From Myxococcales bacterium (GTDB taxonomy: Bacteria; Myxococcota_A; Polyangia; Fen-1088): DNA of 64,000 nt. The DNA lies in NCBI GenBank assembly GCA_022184915.1, contig JAGTJU010000002.1:1-64000 (forward strand), in the 5' to 3' direction. The notes under the pieces are model-generated. The model was not told where the DNA came from and ran no database searches. It was given only the letters and a program-made list of their open reading frames with translations. This document shows positions 28,704-36,237 of the stretch, in pieces. The stretch's first letter is position 1. Every line of letters begins with the position of its first letter. A program made the translations under genes and the position numbers.

Positions 28704-29177
28704 TCAAGGGCCTGGAGGGGGGAGCACCAGGTTGACCCGTTGCGATCCGGACTTCGTACACTCAGCATCGATGACAGCGGAAGAGGCGACCGGATCTCCC
28801 GGAGCAGGCGCGAATCTTTCGCCCTCGACTGACGTGCCGTCCACTCGTAACCCGCCGGGAAGCTGGCGAGGCGCCCAAGCAACCACTGCGAACCGCGCCG
28901 GCCCGCATCCCGGATCGAGGTGGCCGAACGAGCGCTCGTTCGGGGGTGCCTCCGCATCGGCAACCAACACTCCAAGCCGAGATGTTGTGCCGATCAGCGT
29001 TTCTCCCGAACCGCCCTCCTGAGGCCGGAGTACCAAGAACACCACGAGCGCACGCTGGGAACCAGCAAGGGCGGTCGTGTCGATAGTTCCCTTGACCTCG
29101 AACGCGGACTCGCATCCAGTGAGCGCGAGGAGTAACCCGAATGCAGCGCTCAGGGCTCTCGGTATTTGGACTGGCAT
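28704..29177 (-). CDS. Small lipoprotein of unknown function
   Basis: From ATG 29177 the 157-residue product starts MPVQIPRALSAAFGLLLALT followed by GCES, a lipoprotein signal with lipobox ALTGC. The mature part begins FEVKGTIDTTALAGSQRALV and has beta-strand character (TLIGTTSRLGVLVADAE, ARFAVVAWAP), with two cysteines (DPGCGPARF, DAECTKSG) that may form a disulfide. No family is recognised. An upstream in-frame ATG at 29213 is possible but would place residues before the signal. It is monocistronic. Confidence 0.6.
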   Translation of the reverse strand: MPVQIPRALSAAFGLLLALTGCESAFEVKGTIDTTALAGSQRALVVFLVLRPQEGGSGETLIGTTSRLGVLVADAEAPPNERSFGHLDPGCGPARFAVVAWAPRQLPGGLRVDGTSVEGERFAPAPGDPVASSAVIDAECTKSGSQRVNLVLPPPGP

Positions 29178-29512
29178 CACTCTGGATTCAGCTGGTTCCA
29201 CGACCGCAGACAATCACATGGCCAGCGCATGGTTTCCACCCCCCTTCTCCCGGCGGGTCCCTCTACCCCCTTGCAGGCCCTGCCCCCCTCGCTCCTCGCT
29301 TCCCGGCGAGTCGGGGCATATAGTCCTATGCCCGCCCTTGACCGAACCCGCCTCTGGCCTGTGCAAAAGCACAGGAGCGCGGTTGCGCCGCATCGTAAAC
29401 AGACTCGCAGACCACTCCAGACGCTCCCAACTGGCGAAAAGCCTGAGAAACCAGGATGCAGCCTGGATTTCTTCTGGCCTCTGAAGTATCCTTGAGGATA
29501 CGCTGTTTTGCG
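29178..29512. other. Intergenic region upstream of the HigB-like toxin
   Basis: No gene was found in 335 bp. The promoter and the autoregulatory site of the toxin-antitoxin operon should lie at its right end (about 29430-29505), but no convincing palindrome was identified by eye. Confidence 0.4.
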
Positions 29513-29857
29513 ATGGAGGTAAAGCCAAGAGCGCTACGACGGTATGTCAAGGATGACGGAAGAGTTCCCTTCGGGGAGTGGATGGACGCCCTACGGGACG
29601 TCAGAGTCCGAGCAATTATAGCCAAGCGTCTGACGCGGGTTGCGCTAGGCAACTTCGGCGACCACAAAGCAGTAGGGGGCGGCGTGATGGAGCTGCGATT
29701 CGATATCGGTCCGGGGTACCGCATCTATTTTGCTGAGCAGGGCTCGACGATCGTCCTGCTTCTAAACGGAGGCGATAAATCGACCCAGGCCCAGGATATT
29801 GCCACCGCGAGAGGGTTCTGGGCCCACTGGAAGGAAAAGAACGATGGCCAACTTTAA
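29513..29857 (+). CDS. HigB-like (RelE superfamily, upstrm_HI1419) toxin
   Basis: The 114-residue protein belongs to the Gp49/HigB-type addiction-module killers. Family marks are MEVKPRALRRYVKDDGRVPF at the start, VPFGEWMDALRD, and the C-terminal GPGYRIYFAEQGSTIVLLLN followed by GGDKSTQAQDIATAR, which matches the upstrm_HI1419 family. RelE-fold toxins cut mRNA on the ribosome. As is typical for this subgroup the toxin gene comes first and overlaps the antitoxin (14 bp). ATG 29513 was chosen because homology begins right there; an earlier ATG at 29456 would add unrelated residues. Confidence 0.9.
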   Translation: MEVKPRALRRYVKDDGRVPFGEWMDALRDVRVRAIIAKRLTRVALGNFGDHKAVGGGVMELRFDIGPGYRIYFAEQGSTIVLLLNGGDKSTQAQDIATARGFWAHWKEKNDGQL

Positions 29858-30170
29858 GAACAGCGATAGTTACGACGACGCCCTTAGTGAATCACTGCGG
29901 GATCCGGCTTACGCGGCCGAGTATCTCAACGTTCATCTGGCCAAAGACGAAGGCGACTCGGACGAAGACGCCGAGCGCCTTTTCCTGATCGCGCTACGCA
30001 ATGTTGCGCGCGCCCACGGCGTGAGCGCCATCGCCGAGCGAACGGCGCTAGGTCGCGAAAGTCTTTACAAGGCACTGTCTGCCGGCGGAAACCCAAAACT
30101 CACCACATTGAGGGCGGTGCTCGATGCGATGGGACTGCAGCTGTCAATCCATCCCCGTCACGCTGCCTGA
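29844..30170 (+). CDS. HigA-like (dnstrm_HI1420) antitoxin
   Basis: The 108-residue antitoxin has an N-terminal toxin-binding part (DALSESLRDPAYAAEYLNVH) and a C-terminal Xre-type helix-turn-helix (GVSAIAERTALGRESLYKAL then SAGGNPKLTTLRAVLDAMGL). It neutralises the HigB-like toxin and probably represses the operon. The overlap with the toxin gene indicates translational coupling. The gene pair is intact. Confidence 0.9.
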   Translation: MANFKNSDSYDDALSESLRDPAYAAEYLNVHLAKDEGDSDEDAERLFLIALRNVARAHGVSAIAERTALGRESLYKALSAGGNPKLTTLRAVLDAMGLQLSIHPRHAA

Positions 30171-30184
30171 TCGCTGCAAAGTAA

Positions 30185-30256
30185 GCCCGGCAGCAAGGCC
30201 GAGGATGCGAGACGGCTTACGTTAGTTGACAGAATATATTATATCGGGTGTTTGCT
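30185..30256 (+). repeat. R repeat copy R5, left half (split by ISNCY)
   Basis: The left part of an R repeat (GCCCGGCAGCAAGGCCGAGG to GACAGAATATATTATATCGG). The matching right half, TTTGACGCGAGTGGGCTTGG to CTGTACGCA, continues at 32056-32095 after the insertion sequence. The IS therefore landed inside a repeat. Confidence 0.8.
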
Positions 30257-32053
30257 ATGTAGACGCAAAGTGAAAATGTCCGCTTTGTGCAACTTAGAAA
30301 CGTCCTCTTTTGGGTGCAGCTGCCTGGCAGCCTCGGGCCACAATGGCCAGGGATCTTGTCACAATGAGCGCGCTGGAAATGGACCGAATGCAGGTCGTCC
30401 AGCGGGTGTTGGAAAAGCGGCTGACGCAAGCAGAAGCCGGTATGGTTCTGGGTCTTAGTCAGCGCCAGGTGCGGCGATTGTGCCAGTCCATGAGGCGTCA
30501 AGGGCCTCGGGCTCTCGTGTCGCGAAAGCGCGGACGCCCCAGCAACCGTCAGTTGCCGAAAGTGGTGCAAGAATACGCCGTAGGTCTCATCAGCGAGCGC
30601 TACAGCGACTTCGGGCCGACGTTGGCTCACGAGAAACTTGCTGAGCTACATGGCGTTCGTGTGTCCCGGGAGACGTTGCGAAAGTGGATGATCGGCGCCG
30701 AGATCTGGACGCCGCGGGCGCAACGAGGGCCGCGCATCCACCAGCCGCGAAGACGGCGGGACTGTCTTGGTGAGCTGGTTCAGATAGATGGGAGCGATCA
30801 CGAATGGTTCGAGGGCCGTGGACAAAGATGCACCCTGTTGGTGTTAATCGACGATGCCACGGGAAGGCTGATGGAGCTGCGCTTTGTAGAAGTGGAATCG
30901 GCCTTCGACTACTTCGATGCGACCGCAAGCTACGTACGGAAGCATGGAAAGCCGGCGGCCTTCTATAGCGACAAACACAGCATCTTTCGAGTGAACCAGG
31001 AAGGTTCAACAGGTGCAGCAAAGGGTGTCACGCAGTTTGGTCGCGCATTGGGCGAACTAAACATAGACATCATCTGTGCGAACACAGCGCAGGCCAAAGG
31101 TCGTGTTGAGCGTATGAACAAAATGCTGCAAGACCGTTTGGTCAAGGAGATGCGGCTTCAGGGCATCAGCAATGCGGAAGATGCGAATGCCTTCGTCCCT
31201 GCTTTTATGGATGCCTACAACAACCGCTTCGAGCGTGCCCCTCGCAGCCTCCATAATGCGCACCGTCCCTTGCTTGAGGGCGAAGACTTGAATCTCATCT
31301 TCACGTGGCAAGAGGACCGAAAGCTGTCGCAGGGTTTGGTGGTGCAGTTTCAGAGAAACTCATATCTGGTTGAACCAACGACAGAAACGAGCAAGCTTGC
31401 TGGTAAGACTGTGCGCGTGCACTTGTGGAAAGACGGCCAAGTGCAATTGTGCCATAACGACCAGCCGCTTCCCTTTACACTCTTCGACAAGAGCCCCCAC
31501 GTGAACCAGGGTGAGATTGTCGAGAACAAACGATTGGGCGCTGCGCTGGCGGTCATTCAGCAGCAGCAGCAGGTTCGAGATGAAGCCCGTCTTAGGTCCA
31601 AGAAGGCGCGGAAGCTGAATCATCGGCACCGGTGTCCACAAGCATCAACCCTGCCGCGGCGGAAGCCTTTGCGAACTATCTGCAAGAGGTGCAGCGGGAA
31701 CAAAAAGCCCGGCAACGCCGCTACAACGAAAACGCACGCTTGCGCAGGGCTGCAGCCCGCGAGGCGGCGCTGAGCCCCACCACAGTCCCGTGAGGCAGAG
31801 GGGGGGCGGTCGCTATCGTGCCGCGCCCCTTTGCCTAGCTCCTGCCTAGCTCACCACAAGCCGCTGCGGCATGCTTTTGGCCCTGCACTTGCCCACAGCC
31901 GCACGTCGCCACCCGCCTGCGCGTGGGCCGTGCCCGCCGTGCATCTGTGGACAAGTGGCCAAAACCCCGCCTCCGCTACCCCCTCCACGCCGCGCCGCGT
32001 GAGGGACATTTCTACTTTGCACAAAAGCGGACATTTCTACTTTGCGTTGACAT
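30257..32053. mobile_element. ISNCY-type insertion sequence (1.8 kb)
   Basis: The ends are inverted: ATGTAGACGCAAAGTGAAAA (left) and, read inward from the right, ATGTCAACGCAAAGTAGAAA. Each end also contains a second, internal copy of the motif (TTTGTGCAACTTAGAAACG left, TTTTGTGCAAAGTAGAAATG right). The element carries one transposase gene with a C-terminal frameshift. A 289-bp deletion derivative is at 38294-38582 and a solo end at 46988-47063. Confidence 0.85.
30343..31793 (+). pseudogene. ISNCY-family transposase, frameshifted near its C-terminus
   Basis: The protein has an N-terminal helix-turn-helix region (VLEKRLTQAEAGMVLGLSQR then QVRRLCQSM) and a DDE core with QIDGSDHEWF, FYSDKHSIFR and AKGRVERMNK, as in ISNCY/ISDol1-like transposases. 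Up to about 31635 the frame is normal (SKKARKLNHRHR); then the natural tail VSTSINPAAAEAFANYLQEV lies in another frame and ends at TGA 31791-31793. The annotated frame instead runs to 31773 with an unrelated basic tail. Core catalysis may survive. ATG 30343 (MARDLVTMSALEMDRMQ) is the likely start. Confidence 0.82.
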
Positions 32054-32095
32054 GTTTGACGCGAGTGGGCTTGGTGCTTGAACTTACTGTACGCA
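32054..32095 (+). repeat. R repeat copy R5, right half
   Basis: The sequence GTTTGACGCGAGTGGGCTTG through GAACTTACTGTACGCA corresponds to the last third of the R repeat and directly abuts the right ISNCY end. Confidence 0.75.
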
Positions 32096-32237
32096 ATCCT
32101 CCGTGCGCCGGGGAAGTCGATCGGCGTCGAGGACATGCAGGCGTGCGTTCACGGATAGCTCAAGGTCATTCGACCTGTCGGACTGGGCGGCCAGAAGCTG
32201 GCTCTTGTCGCCCGTTTGGGGCATTCTCGCCGGCGTC

Positions 32238-33446
32238 ATGGCTCGGTCCCGCAAGACGTTCACGAAGAAGACCGCGCCGGCCAAGCTGGCCGGCTACGAG
32301 GGTCTTTTCGCAGACGTCGCCCGGGTGATCGAAGAGGCCCGGCATTCCGCCGTCCGCACCGTCAACGCCGTGATGACGGCAACCTACTGGCTCGTGGGTC
32401 GCCGCATCGTCGAAGCTGAGCAGGCCGGAGAGACCAGGGCCGAATACGGCAAGGAGATCGTCGACCGACTCTCGGCCGACCTCACTGAGCGCTTCGGGTG
32501 CGGATTCGGCAGGAGCAACCTGTTTCAGATGCGCGCGTTCTTCCTCGCGCGCCGCAACATTGTCCAGACAGCGTCTGGACAATCCTCTCTGCCTGGGGAC
32601 GGGACCGAGAAAGTCCAGACAGCGTCTGGACAATTGGGGGATGCTGCCAGCCTGAGCGAGGTGGCAGCCTGCTTCCCGCTTCCGTGGTCTCACTACGTGC
32701 GCCTGCTCGCCGTGAAGAACGAGAACGCGCGGGCCTTCTACGAGGACGAAGCCCTGCGTGGCGGGTGGACGGTTCGCCAGCTCGACCGGCAGATCCAGTC
32801 TCAGTTTTATGAGCGAACCGCACTGTCGCGGAACAAGGCGGCGATGCTGACCAAGGGCGCTCAACCTCGGCCGGAAGACCACATGACTCCCGAGGAGGAG
32901 ATCAAGGACCCGTACGTGCTCGAGTTCCTTGACCTCAAAGACGAGTACTCAGAGACGGACCTCGAGGCCGCGCTCATCGCAAAGCTCGAGGCGTTCCTGC
33001 TCGAGCTGGGTGGTGACTTCACCTTCGTCGGCCGCCAACGCCGCCTGCGCGTCGGCGACGAGTGGTACCGGATTGACCTCCTGTTCTTCCACCGGCGGCT
33101 GAGATGCCTGGTGATCATCGACCTGAAGATCGGCAAGTTCACGCACGCCGACGCCGGGCAGATGCACCTCTACCTCAACTACGCACGCGAGCACTGGACG
33201 CTACCGGACGAGAACCCACCGGTCGGGCTCATCCTGTGCGCCGAGAAGAACCACGCCGTCGCGAAGTACGCGCTCGAGGGCTTGCCCAACAAGGTCCTCG
33301 CCACCGAGTACCGCACGACCTTGCCGAAGGAGCGTGTGCTCGTGGAGGCCATCGAGACGACCAAGCGCCAGCTGGAGACGCGATCGCCCGCGAAGCCGGC
33401 GGCTGCCAAGAAGACGACCGCGCGCAAGCGAAAGCCTCGACGTTGA
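32238..33446 (+). CDS. DUF1016 (YhcG-type) PD-(D/E)XK nuclease
   Basis: The 402-residue protein has the DUF1016 N-terminal domain (EEARHSAVRTVNAVMTATYW then LVGRRIVEAEQAG) and a C-terminal PD-(D/E)XK nuclease domain: FTFVGRQRRLRVGDEWYRID then LLFFHRRLRCLVIIDLKIGK gives the conserved Asp and the D-L-K triad. A Lys/Arg/Ala-rich tail (KKTTARKRKPRR) follows. The family is widespread near mobile elements and restriction loci and acts as a structure-specific nuclease, possibly in recombination. Two in-frame copies of a palindromic segment lie between the domains (32562-32631). ATG 32238 is the natural start; the longer upstream extension is not conserved in type. Confidence 0.9.
   Translation: MARSRKTFTKKTAPAKLAGYEGLFADVARVIEEARHSAVRTVNAVMTATYWLVGRRIVEAEQAGETRAEYGKEIVDRLSADLTERFGCGFGRSNLFQMRAFFLARRNIVQTASGQSSLPGDGTEKVQTASGQLGDAASLSEVAACFPLPWSHYVRLLAVKNENARAFYEDEALRGGWTVRQLDRQIQSQFYERTALSRNKAAMLTKGAQPRPEDHMTPEEEIKDPYVLEFLDLKDEYSETDLEAALIAKLEAFLLELGGDFTFVGRQRRLRVGDEWYRIDLLFFHRRLRCLVIIDLKIGKFTHADAGQMHLYLNYAREHWTLPDENPPVGLILCAEKNHAVAKYALEGLPNKVLATEYRTTLPKERVLVEAIETTKRQLETRSPAKPAAAKKTTARKRKPRR
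32562..32631 (+). repeat. Two in-frame palindromes inside the DUF1016 gene
   Basis: GTCCAGACAGCGTCTGGAC occurs at 32562-32580 and again at 32613-32631, exactly 51 bp apart, so both read VQTASGQ in the same frame. Each is an 8-bp perfect inverted repeat around AGC (10 bp at the first site). They sit in the linker between the two protein domains. Confidence 0.85.
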
Positions 33447-33856
33447 ATCGAGTCGCGACGGCGGCCTCCGACGTCGCCGATGCCCACACCGCCCGGTCTG
33501 CCTGAACCCGGCGGTTCACCACCACCGCGTTCGCCACTTGTCCGGCCTGTGCGGCCCTTCGAGGCCCGGCAGACCGGGACGCTCAACCGCCGCTTTCCGC
33601 AGTCTGGGCGAGGGCTTCGCGTAGTTCATGGCGAGCACGACATCGAGGCCGCGTTCACCGCCGAGACCACCGAGGGGTGGGGGGCCGGTTCATCTTTCGA
33701 AAGCTGACATCGACTGCCCACCTGTACCCGGGCCCGACTGCGACAGCGGCGCATCCGGCGATGTGCACGGTGGTCTCGGCGAGCGTGTCCACGTTGACCA
33801 CCGCGATCACGATGACCGAGGTGGACACCGCGACTGTGCAAGTGGGTCCGAGACCA
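33447..33856. other. Gap between nuclease and recombinase
   Basis: No supported gene was found in this 410-bp stretch. A short plus-strand frame (33480-33707, MPTPPGLPEPGGSPPPRSPL) is proline-rich and without family resemblance, and the base composition is uniformly GC-rich, so it is treated as non-coding or relic sequence. Confidence 0.4.
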
Positions 33857-34468
33857 TCAGCATCGCAGGCCTTCGACGGCCTTGACCAGGTCGTCCTCGC
33901 TCGGGTGCGTGTAGACCATGGTCGTCACGAGGCTGCGATGCCGGGCGAAACGCTGCGTGAGGCGGATGTCCTTGGTGAGCGTGTAGAGATTGGTCACGGC
34001 CGAGTGCCTCAACATGTGAAACGTCACGCGCCGCTCGAACGCGGCCCGGTCCTGCCACACGGTGAAGCCGTGGCGGACCTGCCTGAGCGACAGGCGCCGC
34101 CCGAGGCGGCTGACGAAGAGCGGGGCTGCGTCGTCGAGGCTCTCACGCTCCCGGGCCTTCCAGGCCCAGAAGCGGCGCAGCTTGCCGCGCAGGGACTCGC
34201 TCAAGAGAACCTCCTGCGTGCCGCCGGCTTTGCCCGCGCCCTTGAAGACCGACAGCAGCAGCCTGCGCCTGGGCCGACCGTCCCGAAACACATCCCCGAC
34301 CGAGAGCGCGATGAGCTCGTGCTCCCGCAGGCCCGTGCCGAGGGCCATGGCGTACAGGCAGTGATCGCAGTAGCCCGCTCGGTGCTCGCCGGTGACCTTG
34401 AGCAGGGCTCTCTGCTCGCGTTCGGTCAGAGTCCGTGGGGTGCGTGTCGAGTCGGCGTAGTTCGCCAT
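33857..34468 (-). CDS. Tyrosine recombinase, catalytic domain only
   Basis: The 203-residue product consists almost entirely of a phage-integrase/XerC catalytic domain. The conserved residues are visible: Arg I in LGTGLREHELIAL (about 45-57), His-x-x-Arg in FHMLRHSAVTNLY (about 155), the second His in RFARHRSLVTT and the nucleophile Tyr in MVYTHPSEDDL near residue 187. The N-terminal core-binding SAM-like domain (about 100 residues) is absent, so it could be a truncated integrase, or a mini-recombinase relying on a partner. It converges with the DUF1016 gene. No attachment sites were identified. Confidence 0.82.
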   Translation of the reverse strand: MANYADSTRTPRTLTEREQRALLKVTGEHRAGYCDHCLYAMALGTGLREHELIALSVGDVFRDGRPRRRLLLSVFKGAGKAGGTQEVLLSESLRGKLRRFWAWKARERESLDDAAPLFVSRLGRRLSLRQVRHGFTVWQDRAAFERRVTFHMLRHSAVTNLYTLTKDIRLTQRFARHRSLVTTMVYTHPSEDDLVKAVEGLRC

Positions 34469-34551
34469 CCTTGGGGATGAAGGCGTGGCGTAGCCGGGAT
34501 GGCAAGTGCCACGACCGACCCTGCCGGTGGAGTACTGTCGGTCGGTTTGCG

Positions 34552-34797
34552 CTATTTCTGGACCAAGAGAGCAGTACGCCAGTTCGGTTCAGAGTCGACC
34601 GGTACGCCCAGCGCCAGCAGATAGCCGTGAAGCATATCGCCCGTTAGACGACTTGATTTGGCTCTTTTCGTGTAGGCCGTTTGGTCCTCGAACGGAAATG
34701 CGGTGCCGCTGGTTTCGAAGACCCAGCGTCCACCGTCGTTGGCTGCAGCCACTGATCGCTCAAGAGCAAGGGGTGGCTCTCGCGGAAACCCACGTCA
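34552..34797 (-). pseudogene. C-terminal remnant of an unidentified gene
   Basis: On the minus strand a frame open from 34797 reads ALERSVAAANDGGRWVFETS, GTAFPFEDQTAYTKRAKSSR and LTGDMLHGYLLALGVPVDSE to a stop at 34552. It has the look of a genuine globular C-terminus, but no family is recognised. The upstream part was lost where the scrambled IS4 copy begins. Confidence 0.35.
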
Positions 34798-34917
34798 GTG
34801 AACCTGTATTCTTGAAGAGCCGGGTGCGGTAGTCCCGCAAGCCCGGATCTGTGGGGGCCCTGGGGTGCGTAAGTGCCCAGGGCTACCCGAGCACATGCGG
34901 CGCACGAACCCGCAACG

Positions 34918-35991
34918 GGGTTTTCGGAGTCGGCATGATGGACTCGCACCGCTCGACCAGCTGGTGCAGCAACCCACGGCATGTCTCGATCGAGACCTTC
35001 TTTCTTGCTTCACTGATGGACGACAACGTCGGTACCTTCGCCCAATCGAACACCTTGCGCCCTGGGGGAAACGTCGATTCATCGCGTTCGATGGAACGCG
35101 GGTTGTGTTGCCGCGCAGCGCGGATACAGCGAGGAAGATGGCGCGGCCCAGGGTTGGTGGTGATGGCTGCGGATGTGTTTCGCCGTCTTCCGTTGGATTG
35201 GTCCCTGACCGGAAAAGGCATCGGCGAGAGGACGTCCATGCAGAAGCTGGTTCACCGATTGCCGTTCAAGGCAGGCGACGTGGCCGTCATGGACAGAGGG
35301 TTTCCGAGTCGCCACCTGTTCTCAGCCTTGATTGAACATGGCGTTGACATCATTGCGAGAATGAGCGCATCGAAGGCGACGGCGTGGAAAGAGCTCAAGC
35401 CATTCTTGTCTTCAAACAAGAAGACCGCGAAAGTGACACTGACGCTTCCGGGGGCGAAAGGGAACATTGAGCTTCAGGTGCGCGTCGTCGAGCGCGACGC
35501 AAAGCCAGGCCGCCCGAGGAAAGGCACGAAGAACGAAAGGATGGTCATCGTGTCCACCTTGAGCGGAAAGGACGGATTCGATCGCAAAGACATCATCAAG
35601 CTCTACGCCTCTCGATGGGGAATCGAATCTCTCTTCAAGGAAATGAAGAGCTTCATGCAGACCGAGGACTTCCACAGCAAGAGCGTCCAAGGATGTGAAC
35701 AGGAACTCATTTCCGCGATGATCTGGATAGCCCTGGCATCGTTCCTTCAAGCAGAAGCGGAGCGTACCCTTGATGGCCGACGCGTCGTTCGCACAGACTG
35801 CCTACGAGCGGCCGGTAATCTGCTCTTTGCGATGCTTTCAGGAAAATCCATCATTGAACAGATGGACGATGACATCGCTGCCCTTCGAATGTTCGCGTAC
35901 GCCCCACAACAAGACAGGCACTATCCGAGGGAGTGCAAACGTCCCTTCGGTCGCACCATCCAAAGGGGTGGTGCTTAAGTGAACAGCATTG
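34918..35991. mobile_element. IS4-family relic, copy 4, with internal inversion and deletion
   Basis: The right end is intact (CTTAAGTGAACAGCATTG, ending 35991, followed by GTGCCTAGGA). The left end is missing. 34918-35061 is an inverted copy of the internal segment corresponding to 27485-27628 of copy 1. From 35063 the normal orientation resumes, and about 42 bp (from AAGCGGCCGAATGGGACG onwards) are deleted near 35148. The element is therefore dead but nearly unmutated otherwise. Confidence 0.9.
35063..35978 (+). pseudogene. IS4-family transposase remnant (copy 4)
   Basis: Only the part after residue ~112 of the transposase remains in its natural order, with a 14-codon in-frame deletion before GLVVMAADVFRRLPLDWSL. 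MDRGFPSRH and YASRWGIESLFKEMK are present, and FDGTRVVLPR is present upstream of the deletion. Small differences from copies 1-3 (RTDCLRAAGNLLFAMLSGKS, then IIEQ) show that it is an independent copy. The apparent long frame starting at 34851 passes through the inverted segment and is not real. Confidence 0.85.
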
Positions 35992-36237
35992 TGCCTAGGA
36001 GTTGCCTAGGAGACTGACCCGCCTGGCACCTTGGCCGTCCGCTTGGTGGGCATTCGGTCTTCCTCAAGAAACTGCAGTTCGCCTCAGATTTTCGTGGCGG
36101 TGAACAAAAAGAGGCAAGGATGCCCCTCATAAAACGCCCCGATGCCGTGCCTTATTGAGGCAAGGCCAGGCTGGACCGCCCTTTGCAGACCGATGCCGCC
36201 GATGTCTCAGAACTCGGAACCTCCTCGTCGACCCGCA

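Noticed and set aside
33677-34480. 267-residue plus-strand frame over the recombinase
   Set aside because: The opposite strand carries all tyrosine-recombinase active-site motifs; this frame has none.
34851-35978. 375-residue frame in the IS4 relic
   Set aside because: Its first ~70 residues come from an inverted segment, so it is not a natural protein.
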